The notes under the pieces were generated by a model that did not search any database, was not told the origin of the DNA, and saw only the letters and a list, made by a program, of their open reading frames with translations. From NCBI GenBank assembly GCA_964468345.1, contig CAYXVZ010000035.1, positions 1 to 64,000 of the forward strand: a stretch of DNA of 64,000 nucleotides, given 5' to 3'. Below, in pieces: positions 56,388 through 64,000 of the stretch. The translations under genes were made by a program, and so were the position numbers. Positions within the stretch are counted from its first letter, which is position 1. Each line of letters opens with the position of its first letter. This DNA is from DALYLB01 sp964468345 (GTDB lineage: Bacteria; Acidobacteriota; Blastocatellia; RBC074).

Positions 56388-56578
56388 AGGTAATTACTCG
56401 TGGGCTCTCCGTCCCGGAGGGACGATGCGAATTCAGGCAGGCCGTTTACGGCCTGTAAGAGCAAGAAAAATGTTCACCGTCCCATCGGGACGGTATGAAT
56501 AGCAATCACTGCAGGCCGTAAACGGCCTGCCTGAATTCACATCGTCCCTCCGGGACGAAATTCAGTGAGTAAATACCT
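56388..56578. repeat. Family D element (full copy)
   Basis: The ends TAATTACTCGTGGGCTCTCC and CAGTGAGTAAATACC, with GTCCCGGAGGGACGA / GTCCCTCCGGGACGA inside them. Nested further in are GCAGGCCGTTTACGGCCTG and GCAGGCCGTAAACGGCCTGC. A shortened copy is at 24081-24136 inside a family C element. Confidence 0.75.
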
Positions 56579-56580
56579 TT

Positions 56581-56728
56581 TTAGATCAGTGCAAACAACT
56601 ATGAGACAAAGCTTTTACCACGAAAAAACGAAGAGCACGAAGAAAGACGAAAGAAAAAGCCTTCTCTCTCTCTTCTTCGTGCTCCTCGTTTCATCGTGGT
56701 TGTGCCTTTCTTCGTTGTCCTGATTTAG
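56581..56728. repeat. Family A palindromic element (CCACGAAA-type hairpin)
   Basis: The ends TTAGATCAG (56581) and CTGATTTAG (56720-56728) flank the family A left stem sequence TGCAAACAACTATGAGAC. Internal arms are ACCACGAAAAAACGAAGAGC (from 56618) and the right arm ending CGTGGT, with a few mismatches. Confidence 0.8.
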
Positions 56729-57189
56729 TAAAGTAAATAATTTTGTTTCCAGCGTTCTTAACCGAAAATCGAAAGACAATGACATTACTCAATATCATCG
56801 ATGAGATGTGATGTTGAATAACGCTCGACCTTATGCGTTTCCTGCGGGCGGCGCAGCCGCGCCGCCCGTGGGAAATGCACAACGTCGAGCTAAGGGCGCG
56901 ATATATATTAACTTCCCGGTTTAGGTGAAAACCATCTTCAGCCCGAAGGGATGATAGCGATTAGCCGGCGGTTGGGCTGCAAGCCCCAGAGCCGGAAAAG
57001 CGAGAATGTCACCGACCACGGTAGGGGGGCGCAGATGCATACGCTGGCATCCCTTCGGACGCTGTGTCTTGTCCTGTTCCGGCGGCATCGGTTCGCTCGT
57101 GTCACCGGCTTCGGGTTCCTCATGCCGGGACGTTATGTTTTTACGCGCCCTGCGCGCCGAAAACTATCGGCATTTTGTAGAGCGGTTAC

Positions 57190-57316
57190 TATGGAATTCA
57201 GGAAAAAGAACTTCATCCGCAAGTTACATGAAGTTATGCGAAGGGGAAAGCAAGACTGTATTCATTGACCTCTTCGCTTTTCAATGTGCTTCTTCGTGTA
57301 ACCTGGTGGAAGATCA
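57190..57316. repeat. Family C element (degenerate copy)
   Basis: It begins TATGGAATTCAGGAAAAAG, continues CTTCATCCGCAAGTTACATG and ends CTTCTTCGTGTAACCTGG. It matches the left half of the 24037-24255 element and the arms inside the TIR-CHAT gene, but its right arm is weak. Confidence 0.6.
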
Positions 57317-57361
57317 TTTACTTAATCTCTATAACCTGCAATACGATGGAGGACTGAGAGT

Positions 57362-58630
57362 GTGAAAACGATTACTCGCCTGCTTGGATTGTTTTTCCTG
57401 CTACCTGTCGTCGCCGATGCGCAAAACTGGCCGCAGTTTCGCGGGCCGAATACGCAGGGGCATTCCGCGGAAAAAAGACTTACGCTGAACTGGAGCGCGA
57501 CCGAGAACATCGCGTGGAAGACGGAATTGCCCGGCGAAGCATGGTCCTCGCCCGTCGTCTGGGGCGACTCTATCTTCGTCACGACGGCGACTGAAGCAGG
57601 CACGAGTTGCCGCGTCATTGCGATCGATCGAAAGACCGGCGCCATTCGCTGGAACACCGAAGTATTCAAACAGAAAACCGGACGCAAGGAAGGCCGGAAT
57701 ACCTATGCCTCGCCCACGCCCGCCACGGATGGGAAATTCGTTTATGCCTGTTTCGGCGATGGCAGCTTCGCCGCGCTCGATTTCAAGGGCCGCGTCGCAT
57801 GGATCAACCGCGACTACCCGTTTTATGGCCAGCATGGATTGGGCACCGGCCTGTTGCTCCACGACGGGCTATTGATTATGGCCCGCGACGGCAGCAGCGA
57901 CGGCGAAGATAAGAAAGTCGGCTGGCAGATTCCATGGGACAAGGCGTATGTGCTCGCGCTCGATGCGAAAACGGGCAAGCAGCGCTGGAAAGCGAGCCGC
58001 GGCCTGTCGCGCATCTCACACGGCACGCCGGCGATCTGGAAAGATCCCACCGGACGCATGCAGGTGATCAGCGAAGCGGGTGATGTGCTGCAGGGCTTCG
58101 ACCACAAAACCGGCGAACGATTGTGGACCAGTGAAGTCATTGGCGAAGGTAAGGTTCCGTCGATTGTCCTCGGCGACGGGATGGCTTTCACCTCAGGCGG
58201 CTGGGGCGGCAAAGAGAGCATCAAGGCGTTCCGGCTCGGCGGGGCCGGGAATCTAAAGGAATCGAACCTTCTCTGGGAACAGCGCAAGGGAATGCCGAAA
58301 GTTCCTTCGATGATTTATGTGAAGCCGCACCTGTTCGCGATCACTGACGGCGGCATCGCTTCGTGTATGAAGGCGGACACGGGGGAATTGCTCTGGCAAC
58401 AGCGCCTCGGCGGCACCTATTCCGCCTCGCCCGTCGCGGCCGAAGGGCGCGTTTATTTTGTCAGCGATCAGGGCGAAACGACCGTGCTCGCCGCCGGTCC
58501 CGAATTTAAAATCCTGGCGAAAAACCCGCTCGAGGGAACCGTGCAGGCATCGCCCGCCATTTCGCAGGGACAGATCTTCATCCGCACCGATCGGCATCTG
58601 TTCGCCATCGGACAACGGGCCAGGCCATAA
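57362..58630 (+). CDS. PQQ-like beta-propeller protein, exported
   Basis: A 422-residue protein with a signal peptide (MKTITRLLGLFFLLPVVADA). Repeated blades follow: NWPQFRGPNTQGHS, NIAWKTELPGEAWSSPVVWGDSIFVTT, RVIAIDRKTGAIRWNTEVF, VLALDAKTGKQRWKASRGLSR, LQGFDHKTGERLWTSEV and CMKADTGELLWQQRLGG. The DxKTGxxxW repeats identify PQQ-like propellers. The opening WPQFRGP is common in planctomycete/acidobacterial exported propellers that are probably binding scaffolds rather than quinoprotein dehydrogenases; no catalytic Glu/Asp pair could be identified. It is followed 29 bp downstream by the LamG protein gene on the same strand. The ATG follows GAGAGTGTG. Confidence 0.9.
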   Translation: MKTITRLLGLFFLLPVVADAQNWPQFRGPNTQGHSAEKRLTLNWSATENIAWKTELPGEAWSSPVVWGDSIFVTTATEAGTSCRVIAIDRKTGAIRWNTEVFKQKTGRKEGRNTYASPTPATDGKFVYACFGDGSFAALDFKGRVAWINRDYPFYGQHGLGTGLLLHDGLLIMARDGSSDGEDKKVGWQIPWDKAYVLALDAKTGKQRWKASRGLSRISHGTPAIWKDPTGRMQVISEAGDVLQGFDHKTGERLWTSEVIGEGKVPSIVLGDGMAFTSGGWGGKESIKAFRLGGAGNLKESNLLWEQRKGMPKVPSMIYVKPHLFAITDGGIASCMKADTGELLWQQRLGGTYSASPVAAEGRVYFVSDQGETTVLAAGPEFKILAKNPLEGTVQASPAISQGQIFIRTDRHLFAIGQRARP

Positions 58631-58659
58631 CTTCAGACCAAAGATAGGGAGACAGAACA

Positions 58660-60030
58660 ATGATGCGGATTCTGTTTGCGATATTTCTATTCGTCGTTTT
58701 CGGCGCTGGTGAGCCTTTCCCTGCTTCGACGAACAGCCAGGCGCCCGCTGCCGCGGACCTTGAAAACGCAAAGCTGAAAATTACCAAAACGGTCATGCTC
58801 GAAGACTTCGAGTCCTATGCCGACGATGCGCAGCTTGCGAAAGCATGGTACTGGCCCCGCCACGGGGGCGGCACGCGCCAAACTATCGAGAAGACGAACA
58901 AGAGCGACGGACGGCAGGGGCTCAAATGGGAGTACGGCACCACGGTGGAAGAGAAAACCCACTACAGCCCGATCTGCCGCGTGGCGAAGTGGGACGCCTC
59001 GGGCTGCAATGCAGCGCAGTTCTGGCTCAAGCCCGACGGATCGGGCCGGCAAATTACTTTTCAACTCAATATCGCCAATCAGCGCGGGCAGAACATTCAC
59101 GATCTCTGGCAAACCGTGTATGTGCCGAAAAAGGGCGACACCCGAGGGCGCGTCGTGACGATCCCTTTTGCGTCTCTGGAGCACAACATCAAATACGCCG
59201 ATTCGCCCGACACCAGTCCGGTCTTCAAACCCGAAGCGCTGATTGAAATCGCGTTTTATATCAACGGGCGAAACGATGAACCGGGCGATGGCGCCTACTA
59301 TCTCGACGAGATCAAAGCCGTTCAGGTGGCTGGCCTGGAAAAAATGCGAACCGCGGCGGCACCGCCGAAAAACGCTGCGCCGCGAGGGCTGGTCGCCGCA
59401 TGGGATTTCGACGAAGCCGTCGGCGATCAGGCGAGAGATTCATCGGGCAATGCCCATCACGGCTTTCTGCGCGCCGCCCGGCGTGCGGAGGGCCGGACCG
59501 GCCGCGCCATCGAATGCGGAAAGGACGCGCTGGTCGAAGTGCCGCATGCCGCCGGGCTCGATGCGTTCCGGGAAGGCATCACCATCTCCGCCTGGGTCAA
59601 TCGCGCCGCGGATGATAGCTGGAACACGGTAGCCTCCCGCGAAATCAAGGACGGCTGGTCGGAATATTTCGGCCTTGCGATCGTCAAGAACAAAGCCCTG
59701 TTTTCCGTGGACGGGGATGGTGCGCATTATCAAAACATCAAGAGTGAGGAAGACATGCCCGTTGGCGAATGGATCCATCTGGCAGGCAGCTATGACAACG
59801 CGAGCTTTAAGCTCTATGTCAACGGACGCCTCATCAAATCGGCGCCCTATTCGGTTCCCTTTGCGTTTGCTGACACCAACCCGTTGCTCATCGGCGGCAA
59901 CTCGAACACGCAGGGCAAACAATGGCTGGATTGTTTTCACGGCCGCATCGACGAGCTTCGATTATTCAATCGCGCCCTGAGCGACAAGGAAATCTCCTCC
60001 ATGTTTGCGGGCGCGCCTCCCAGGTCTTGA
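58660..60030 (+). CDS. LamG/concanavalin-like exported protein
   Basis: A 456-residue protein with a signal peptide (MMRILFAIFLFVVFGAGEPF). The first half (about 45-230) is a beta-sandwich of the type found in carbohydrate-binding modules (LEDFESYADDAQLAKAWYW; FWLKPDGSGRQITFQLNI; LIEIAFYINGR). The second half (about 245-450) is a LamG/concanavalin fold: GLVAAWDFDEAVGDQARDSSGNAHHGFL; TISAWVNR; WIHLAGSYDNASFKLYVNGRLIKS; GRIDELRLFNRALSDKEI. Both modules bind sugars or proteins at the cell surface in known relatives. It follows the PQQ-like gene, and both could belong to an operon for extracellular glycan binding. Confidence 0.9.
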   Translation: MMRILFAIFLFVVFGAGEPFPASTNSQAPAAADLENAKLKITKTVMLEDFESYADDAQLAKAWYWPRHGGGTRQTIEKTNKSDGRQGLKWEYGTTVEEKTHYSPICRVAKWDASGCNAAQFWLKPDGSGRQITFQLNIANQRGQNIHDLWQTVYVPKKGDTRGRVVTIPFASLEHNIKYADSPDTSPVFKPEALIEIAFYINGRNDEPGDGAYYLDEIKAVQVAGLEKMRTAAAPPKNAAPRGLVAAWDFDEAVGDQARDSSGNAHHGFLRAARRAEGRTGRAIECGKDALVEVPHAAGLDAFREGITISAWVNRAADDSWNTVASREIKDGWSEYFGLAIVKNKALFSVDGDGAHYQNIKSEEDMPVGEWIHLAGSYDNASFKLYVNGRLIKSAPYSVPFAFADTNPLLIGGNSNTQGKQWLDCFHGRIDELRLFNRALSDKEISSMFAGAPPRS

Positions 60031-60538
60031 TCGTCGGCGACGATGATCGAATTGTCATAAAGAAAGTCGGAATCCTTATAGAGCTGAGGCATTGTTCCTC
60101 TTTACTCTATCGGGCCCGGGCGGCAGCGTCCTCAGCATTCGAAAAACAACAAAAGTGATTTCCGACTGATTGTGGAGCAGGTTCCCAGCCTGATTCGCAT
60201 CTGGAGCGGTTTTCATTTGCGTGTATGAAAACCTGTGGCGGCGGACAAGAAAATAAACGACAGGAAAATGGTTGATCTAAATCAGGACAAAAAAACTTTG
60301 GAAAAAAGCTTTTACCACGAAGAAACGAAGAGCACGAAGAAAGACGCATGAAATCTGTCTTCTCTCTTTTCTTCGTGCTCTTCGTTTCTTCGTGGTTGTG
60401 CCTTTCTTGCTTGGCTTGATCTAGAGCGGTTTCCACGTGCCGGAGACTAACGTCACTCCGGAGGAAGATCGCTGCACGGTGCTACTATTTTCTTGTCGTT
60501 TATTTTCCTGCCCGCTCTCGATTCAGGAGCAGAGCGAT
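60031..60538. repeat. Intergenic region with a family A element inside a hairpin element
   Basis: An outer hairpin has left arm 60239-60268 (GCGGACAAGAAAATAAACGA...) and right arm 60488-60515. The core resembles the 8941-9020 hairpin with a few mismatches. Between the arms sits a complete family A element at 60277-60424. Family G sequence (AGCGGTTTTCATTTGCGTG) lies at 60203. The last 23 bases carry the ribosome-binding site of the next gene (AGGAGC). Confidence 0.75.
60277..60424. repeat. Family A palindromic element (CCACGAAG-type hairpin), nested
   Basis: It is 148 bp. Ends are CTAAATCAG (60277-60285) and CTTGATCTAG (60415-60424). Perfect 29-bp internal arms lie at 60314-60342 and 60368-60396, identical to those at 18100-18128. 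It sits within another hairpin element. Confidence 0.85.
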
Positions 60539-61918
60539 ATGCAACGACAATTATTTCGGCTCATTCCGATTCTTGCGATTGGATTCGCAGTGCTGGGCGG
60601 CGCGCGTCCCGAAAAGCCGCCGACCTTTTATCAGGATGTGCTGCCGATTCTCGCAAATCGTTGCCAGGGGTGTCACCGGCCCGGCGAAGTGGCGCCGATG
60701 TCGTTGCTCACCTATGAAGAGGCGCGGCCGTGGGCGAAGGCCATTCGGGAATCGGTCGCGCGCGGCAGCATGCCGCCATGGTTTGCGGACCCGAGCGTCG
60801 GCCATAAATATTCCAATGACCGTTCGCTCAGCCGACGGGAAATCGAAACTTTGCTCGCGTGGGTGGATGCCGGCGCGCCGAAAGGCCAGCCTGCGGCTGC
60901 CGCTTCAAAAGCCTTGACCGCGGCGACGGGCTGGCGCCTGGGTCAGCCGGACAAGGTTTATGAGATGGGGAAGTATGAGGTTCCGGCGAAAGGAATCATC
61001 GAATATACCTATTTCATTATCCCCACCGATTTTGCGGAAGACCGGTGGATCATCGCGGCGGAACTGAAAGTCGGCTCGCCCAAAGTCGTGCATCATATCA
61101 ATGCCTTCATTCGCGAACCCGATAATAATCGGTTTCTGCGCGGTTATCCGACCGGCAAATATTTTGTGGCGGCCAGCGATGCATTCTCCGGGGCCGCAAA
61201 ACCCGAGGACAATGACCCGGCAGTGATTGGCGGCGCGAACGGCGGCATTTTCGGCGAGATCCTTGCCCCCTATGAGCCCGGCTTTTTTCCCGCGCCGTGG
61301 GGCGAAGGACAGGCCAAACTGCTCAAGGCCGGGTCGGATATCGTCGTTCAGTTTCATTACACGGCCAACGGCACGCCCACGACCGATCAAACGCAACTCG
61401 GGTTGACCTTTGCCCGGAAGCCGCCCAAAGAGCGCGTGCTGACCTGGGCGCCGGCCAACACCCGTTTCGTCATCCCGCCGGGCGACGCCAACCATCGCGT
61501 CGATTATGAAGTGACGGTTATGAAACCGGCGCGGCTTTTATCGATGCAGCCGCATATGCACCTGCGCGGCAAATCCTTCGAGTATCGCGTCATGCCGCCG
61601 GCCGGCGCGCCAAACGGACAAGAGGACACGCTGTTGCGCGTGCGCCGCTATAATTTCAACTGGCAAATCAACTATTACCTCGCAGAGCCGCTCCTGCTCG
61701 CGCCCGGCACGCGCCTCGCGTTCACCGCTATTTACGACAACTCGCCCGACAATCCATGGAATCCGGATCCGAAATCCACCGTCAAATGGGGCGATCAGAG
61801 CTGGGAAGAAATGATGATCGGCTTTTTCGAAGTGGCCTTCGATGCGCGTTTCGATGCGAATTCGGTGATTCACCGGACTTTCGAAGCCCGAAAAGAAAAT
61901 GGCCGGCCGCCGCAATAA
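60539..61918 (+). CDS. Cytochrome c and copper type II monooxygenase-like protein
   Basis: A 459-residue exported protein. Signal segment FRLIPILAIGFAVLG precedes a c-type haem motif CQGCH at 42-46 (FYQDVLPILANRCQGCHRPGEVAPM). The C-terminal half resembles the copper type II ascorbate-dependent monooxygenase fold (peptidylglycine/dopamine hydroxylase-like): VVHHINAFI at 183-191 (His185, His186), IVVQFHYTANG with His273, and MQPHMHLRGKSFEY with HMH at 339-341. Those histidines are the copper ligands in the known enzymes. The protein could oxidise a substrate using electrons from its own haem. Start 60539 is chosen for the AGGAGC site and signal peptide. It follows, after repeats, the LamG gene on the same strand. 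Confidence 0.85.
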   Translation: MQRQLFRLIPILAIGFAVLGGARPEKPPTFYQDVLPILANRCQGCHRPGEVAPMSLLTYEEARPWAKAIRESVARGSMPPWFADPSVGHKYSNDRSLSRREIETLLAWVDAGAPKGQPAAAASKALTAATGWRLGQPDKVYEMGKYEVPAKGIIEYTYFIIPTDFAEDRWIIAAELKVGSPKVVHHINAFIREPDNNRFLRGYPTGKYFVAASDAFSGAAKPEDNDPAVIGGANGGIFGEILAPYEPGFFPAPWGEGQAKLLKAGSDIVVQFHYTANGTPTTDQTQLGLTFARKPPKERVLTWAPANTRFVIPPGDANHRVDYEVTVMKPARLLSMQPHMHLRGKSFEYRVMPPAGAPNGQEDTLLRVRRYNFNWQINYYLAEPLLLAPGTRLAFTAIYDNSPDNPWNPDPKSTVKWGDQSWEEMMIGFFEVAFDARFDANSVIHRTFEARKENGRPPQ

Positions 61919-62411
61919 CGTTCTCTTCAGAGTGGCGCACCGGTGCACGGACAAGGGCGTTCAGTGATGATTGCTTTTGCTCCGTTCGGCATCCGGTTTA
62001 CAATTCCGAAGCTGGTGCAAGGCGGTCGCACTCATCAACATAACAACTCAATACATATGCAAACTCTCTCGGCGGCAATCATCGGCATGGGATTTATAGC
62101 GCCCGCGCGCACCGAAGCCCCACGGCGGATCGGGGTGCCGGTGGCGGGAATTCTCGCGCGGCCTCCCGCGCGCCTATCGAATCCTGAAAGAATTATTGGC
62201 GGATGGGTTGAGCCGCTATCGCAACCTCTTTCATTTTCCATATCTCATCGCTCATTACTCATTTGTCATTGGCGGACCTCCTTCAATGACAAATGAGAAA
62301 TGAGCGATGAGATATGGAAAATGAATTGTTCTTCTGGCTGCGGCTTCGCCACCTCGGTGGCTCAAAACAGATCCCGATTCTAGCGGTTCTGATTCAAGAG
62401 GAGATTCAATA
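61919..62411. repeat. Intergenic region with long inverted repeat
   Basis: It contains a gene remnant (62057-62240) and an inverted repeat with arms 62230-62270 and 62285-62325 (TTTTCCATATCTCATCGCTC...; one mismatch). The repeat is followed by GCTGCGGCTTCGCCACCTCG. The ATG of the sugar isomerase follows GAGGAGATTCAATA. Confidence 0.7.
62057..62240 (+). pseudogene. Truncated N-terminus of a Gfo/Idh/MocA oxidoreductase
   Basis: From ATG 62057 the frame reads MQTLSAAIIGMGFIAPARTE then APRRIGVPVAGILARPP, the Rossmann start of this oxidoreductase family with GMGFIAPA replacing the usual GxGxxGxxH. The reading then runs into the inverted repeat at 62230. Only about 55-60 residues remain, so it is a decayed fragment. 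Confidence 0.6.
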
Positions 62412-63332
62412 GTGAAACTCGGGTTCGTCAGCGCCATCCTGCCCGATCTGTCTTTCGATGAAGTCATACAACTTGCATCCGCCGAGGGCTATTCCTGCGT
62501 GGAGCTGATGTGCTGGCCCAAAGGCAAGGCCGATCGCCGGTACGCCGGCGTGACGCATCTGGATGTCGCGGGATTCGACGCGGCCCGCGCGGCCGATATC
62601 AAGGCGAAGTTGCACGGGGCGGGCGTCAGCATCAGCGGGCTCGGCTATTACCCCAATCCATTGGCCGCCGACGAAGCCGAAGCGCGTGTCTATCGCGATC
62701 ATCTCAAGGACGTCATTCGCGCCGCGGCCATGCTGGGCGTGCCGGTCGTCAACACCTTCATCGGCCGCGATCCGAGCCGATCCGTGGCCGACAACTGGCC
62801 GCGGTTTTGCGAGGTCTGGCCGCCGCTGGTCGAATTCGCCGCAGGCCTGGGCGTGCGCATCGCCATCGAAAATTGCCCGATGCTCTTCTCGGGCGATGAA
62901 TGGCCGGGCGGGAAGAATCTGGCGTATGCGCCCGCGATCTGGCGTCGCATGTTCGCCGAAATTCCGAGCCCGTATTTCGGCTTGAATTACGATCCCTCGC
63001 ATCTGGTCTGGCAGCGCATGGATTATCTCAAGCCGCTGCGCGAATTCTCCGCGCGCATCTTTCACGTCCATGCCAAGGATGTCCGCGTCGATCCCGAACG
63101 GCTCGATGAGGTCGGCGTGCTCGCCGCGCCCCTGGAATACCACACGCCCAAGCTGCCCGGCCTGGGCGAAGTGAACTGGGGCCGGTTCTTTTCCGTGCTC
63201 GGCGAAACCGGTTACGACGGGCCGGTCTGTCTCGAAGTCGAAGACCGCGCGTTTGAGGGCTCGCTGGCGGGACGCAAGGCCGCGCTGCGGCAAGGCCGAC
63301 AATTTCTTTCGCAATTCCTCGTATCAGAATAA
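62412..63332 (+). CDS. Sugar phosphate isomerase/epimerase (xylose isomerase-like TIM barrel)
   Basis: A 306-residue protein of the AP endonuclease 2/xylose-isomerase-like family. It opens MKLGFVSAILPDLSFDEVIQLASAEGYSCVELMCW, followed by GVSISGLGYYPNP and IRAAAMLGVPVVNTFIGRD. Next is LGVRIAIENCPM with the metal-binding glutamate, then YFGLNYDPSHLVWQ (Asp and His), FHVHAKDVRV and a late CLEVEDRAF (Glu). These E/D/H residues bind the divalent metal in the family. It probably isomerises a sugar or a sugar acid. A DeoC gene follows after 12 bp on the same strand, so both may belong to deoxyribose or pentose breakdown. AGGAG precedes the ATG. Confidence 0.9.
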   Translation: MKLGFVSAILPDLSFDEVIQLASAEGYSCVELMCWPKGKADRRYAGVTHLDVAGFDAARAADIKAKLHGAGVSISGLGYYPNPLAADEAEARVYRDHLKDVIRAAAMLGVPVVNTFIGRDPSRSVADNWPRFCEVWPPLVEFAAGLGVRIAIENCPMLFSGDEWPGGKNLAYAPAIWRRMFAEIPSPYFGLNYDPSHLVWQRMDYLKPLREFSARIFHVHAKDVRVDPERLDEVGVLAAPLEYHTPKLPGLGEVNWGRFFSVLGETGYDGPVCLEVEDRAFEGSLAGRKAALRQGRQFLSQFLVSE

Positions 63333-63344
63333 AGGAGCTTCGTT

Positions 63345-64000
63345 TTGAATTTCACCTATTCCGATGTTGCCAAGATGATCGATCACTCGCTGCTCAATCC
63401 GACCTTGACGAAAGTCGATCTCGAAAGAGGCATCGCGATTGCGCTGGCTTATGACGTCGCCAGCGTTTGCATCATGCCCTACGCGTTGAAATGGTGCGCC
63501 GAAAAGCTCGCCGGCAGCGATGTCAAAGCCAGCACGACCATCGGCTTTCCGCACGGCGGGCATGCGACCCGCATCAAGGTCGCCGAGGCCGAACAGGCGC
63601 TGGACGACGGCGGCGAAGAGCTCGATATGGTCGTTAACATCAGCCGCGTCCTCGGCGGCGAATGGGACGCGGTGCGCGAAGACATCCGCGCCGTCATCGA
63701 CGCGACGCACGCCCGCGGGCAAAAGGTGAAGGTCATCTTCGAAAATGCCTATCTGAACGACGAGCAGAAAATCCGCCTTTGCGAAATCTGCGGCGAACTC
63801 GATGCCGATTGGGTGAAAACCTCCACCGGTTATGCGCCCGGTGGCGCGACGAACGAAGACCTGATTCTCATGCGCAAGCACAGTCCCGCGCATGTGCAGG
63901 TCAAAGCCGCCGGCGGCGTCCGCACGCTCGACCGCCTGCTCGAAGTGCGCGCCCTCGGCGTCACACGCAGCGGCGCGACCGCGACGATCACGATGCTCGA
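63345..64000 (+). CDS. deoC: Deoxyribose-phosphate aldolase, partial (5' part)
   Basis: The gene starts with TTG at 63345, six bases after AGGAG, and runs off the window end; 218 codons are visible. The sequence NFTYSDVAKMIDHSLLNPTLT, SVCIMPYALKW, STTIGFPHG and DMVVNISRVLGG match DeoC. The catalytic Schiff-base lysine is Lys158 in DWVKTSTGY. VKAAGGVRTLDR (Lys187) is the second conserved lysine. It cleaves 2-deoxyribose-5-phosphate to glyceraldehyde-3-phosphate and acetaldehyde. It follows the sugar isomerase by 12 bp. The TTG start makes it easy to miss. Confidence 0.92.
   Translation, partial: MNFTYSDVAKMIDHSLLNPTLTKVDLERGIAIALAYDVASVCIMPYALKWCAEKLAGSDVKASTTIGFPHGGHATRIKVAEAEQALDDGGEELDMVVNISRVLGGEWDAVREDIRAVIDATHARGQKVKVIFENAYLNDEQKIRLCEICGELDADWVKTSTGYAPGGATNEDLILMRKHSPAHVQVKAAGGVRTLDRLLEVRALGVTRSGATATITML

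Larger units (their letters stand above)
55728..57361. repeat. 1.6-kb gene-free island of nested palindromes
   Basis: No gene is supported. From left to right the island holds five kinds of palindrome. At about 55976-56040 is a TTGTACATCAG/CTGATGTACAA hairpin, and at 56161-56348 perfect 46-bp inverted arms starting GCGCCAAAGGCGCGACCAGC. At 56388-56578 is a family D element (TAATTACTCGTGGGCTCTCC ... GTCCCTCCGGGACG) with inner GCAGGCCGT-TTACGGCCTG palindromes. Next are a family A element at 56581-56728 and a GGGCGGCGCAGCCGCGCCGCCC hairpin near 56846. At about 57190-57316 is a family C element. The promoter of the PQQ-like gene must lie at the right edge. Confidence 0.75.

Overview
The window looks like DNA from a member of the Acidobacteriota (Blastocatellia- or Solibacteres-like). 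The main reasons are three very long TonB-dependent receptors of the Oar type, each with an N-terminal carboxypeptidase-regulatory-like domain, and two copies of the PSCyt/DUF1549-DUF1553 plus DUF1501 gene pair. The GC-rich coding style and the abundance of intergenic palindromes fit as well. This assignment is inference from gene families, not from a marker gene. No rRNA, tRNA or CRISPR array was seen.

The left part (about 6-20 kb) contains what I read as the replication and partition core of a replicon. It has a minus-strand initiator gene (9053-10558), a DnaA-box-like site, and 17 direct 17-bp iterons at 22-23 bp spacing (10687-11124) plus two outliers. Then come parA (11755-12621), four GGACAA-n4-TTGTCC palindromes, parB (13122-14036), and a fifth palindrome and one inverted iteron directly after parB. 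A KOPS-like word (GGGCAGGG, often extended to GGGCAGGGAAG) lies on the minus strand to the left of this core and on the plus strand to the right, as expected around an origin. The replicon therefore looks like a megaplasmid or secondary chromosome. It also carries a hemN-hemY pair, a radical SAM gene, a DUF4143 ATPase, a metal/cobalamin-type binding protein and a DUF421 membrane protein.

From 20 to 31 kb there is a minus-strand block of TPR protein, TonB receptor, TPR protein, nucleoside hydrolase, DUF1593 hydrolase and an AraC regulator, suggesting uptake and hydrolysis of nucleoside-like or glycosidic substrates. From 31 to 39 kb a plus-strand 1501-codon gene encodes a TIR-CHAT-STAND ATPase-TPR protein, a candidate anti-phage or cell-suicide protein with two effector domains. 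Imperfect direct repeats flank it, and a perfect 34-bp inverted repeat lies within its reading frame. From 39 to 56 kb two minus-strand gene sets (sulfatase/DUF1553/DUF1501/Dabb, and DUF1553/DUF1501/GH140-like/Gfo-Idh-MocA) surround a third TonB receptor. From 57 to 64 kb plus-strand genes encode a PQQ-like propeller, a LamG protein, a cytochrome c/copper-monooxygenase-like protein, a sugar isomerase and the start of deoC.

Most intergenic gaps are filled with palindromic elements that fall into several families, share terminal sequences and are often nested inside one another. One family has 9-bp terminal inverted repeats (CTAAATCAG / CTGATTTAG), is 146-148 bp long and carries different internal hairpins. 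Functions are assigned from motifs read by eye; no database search was possible.
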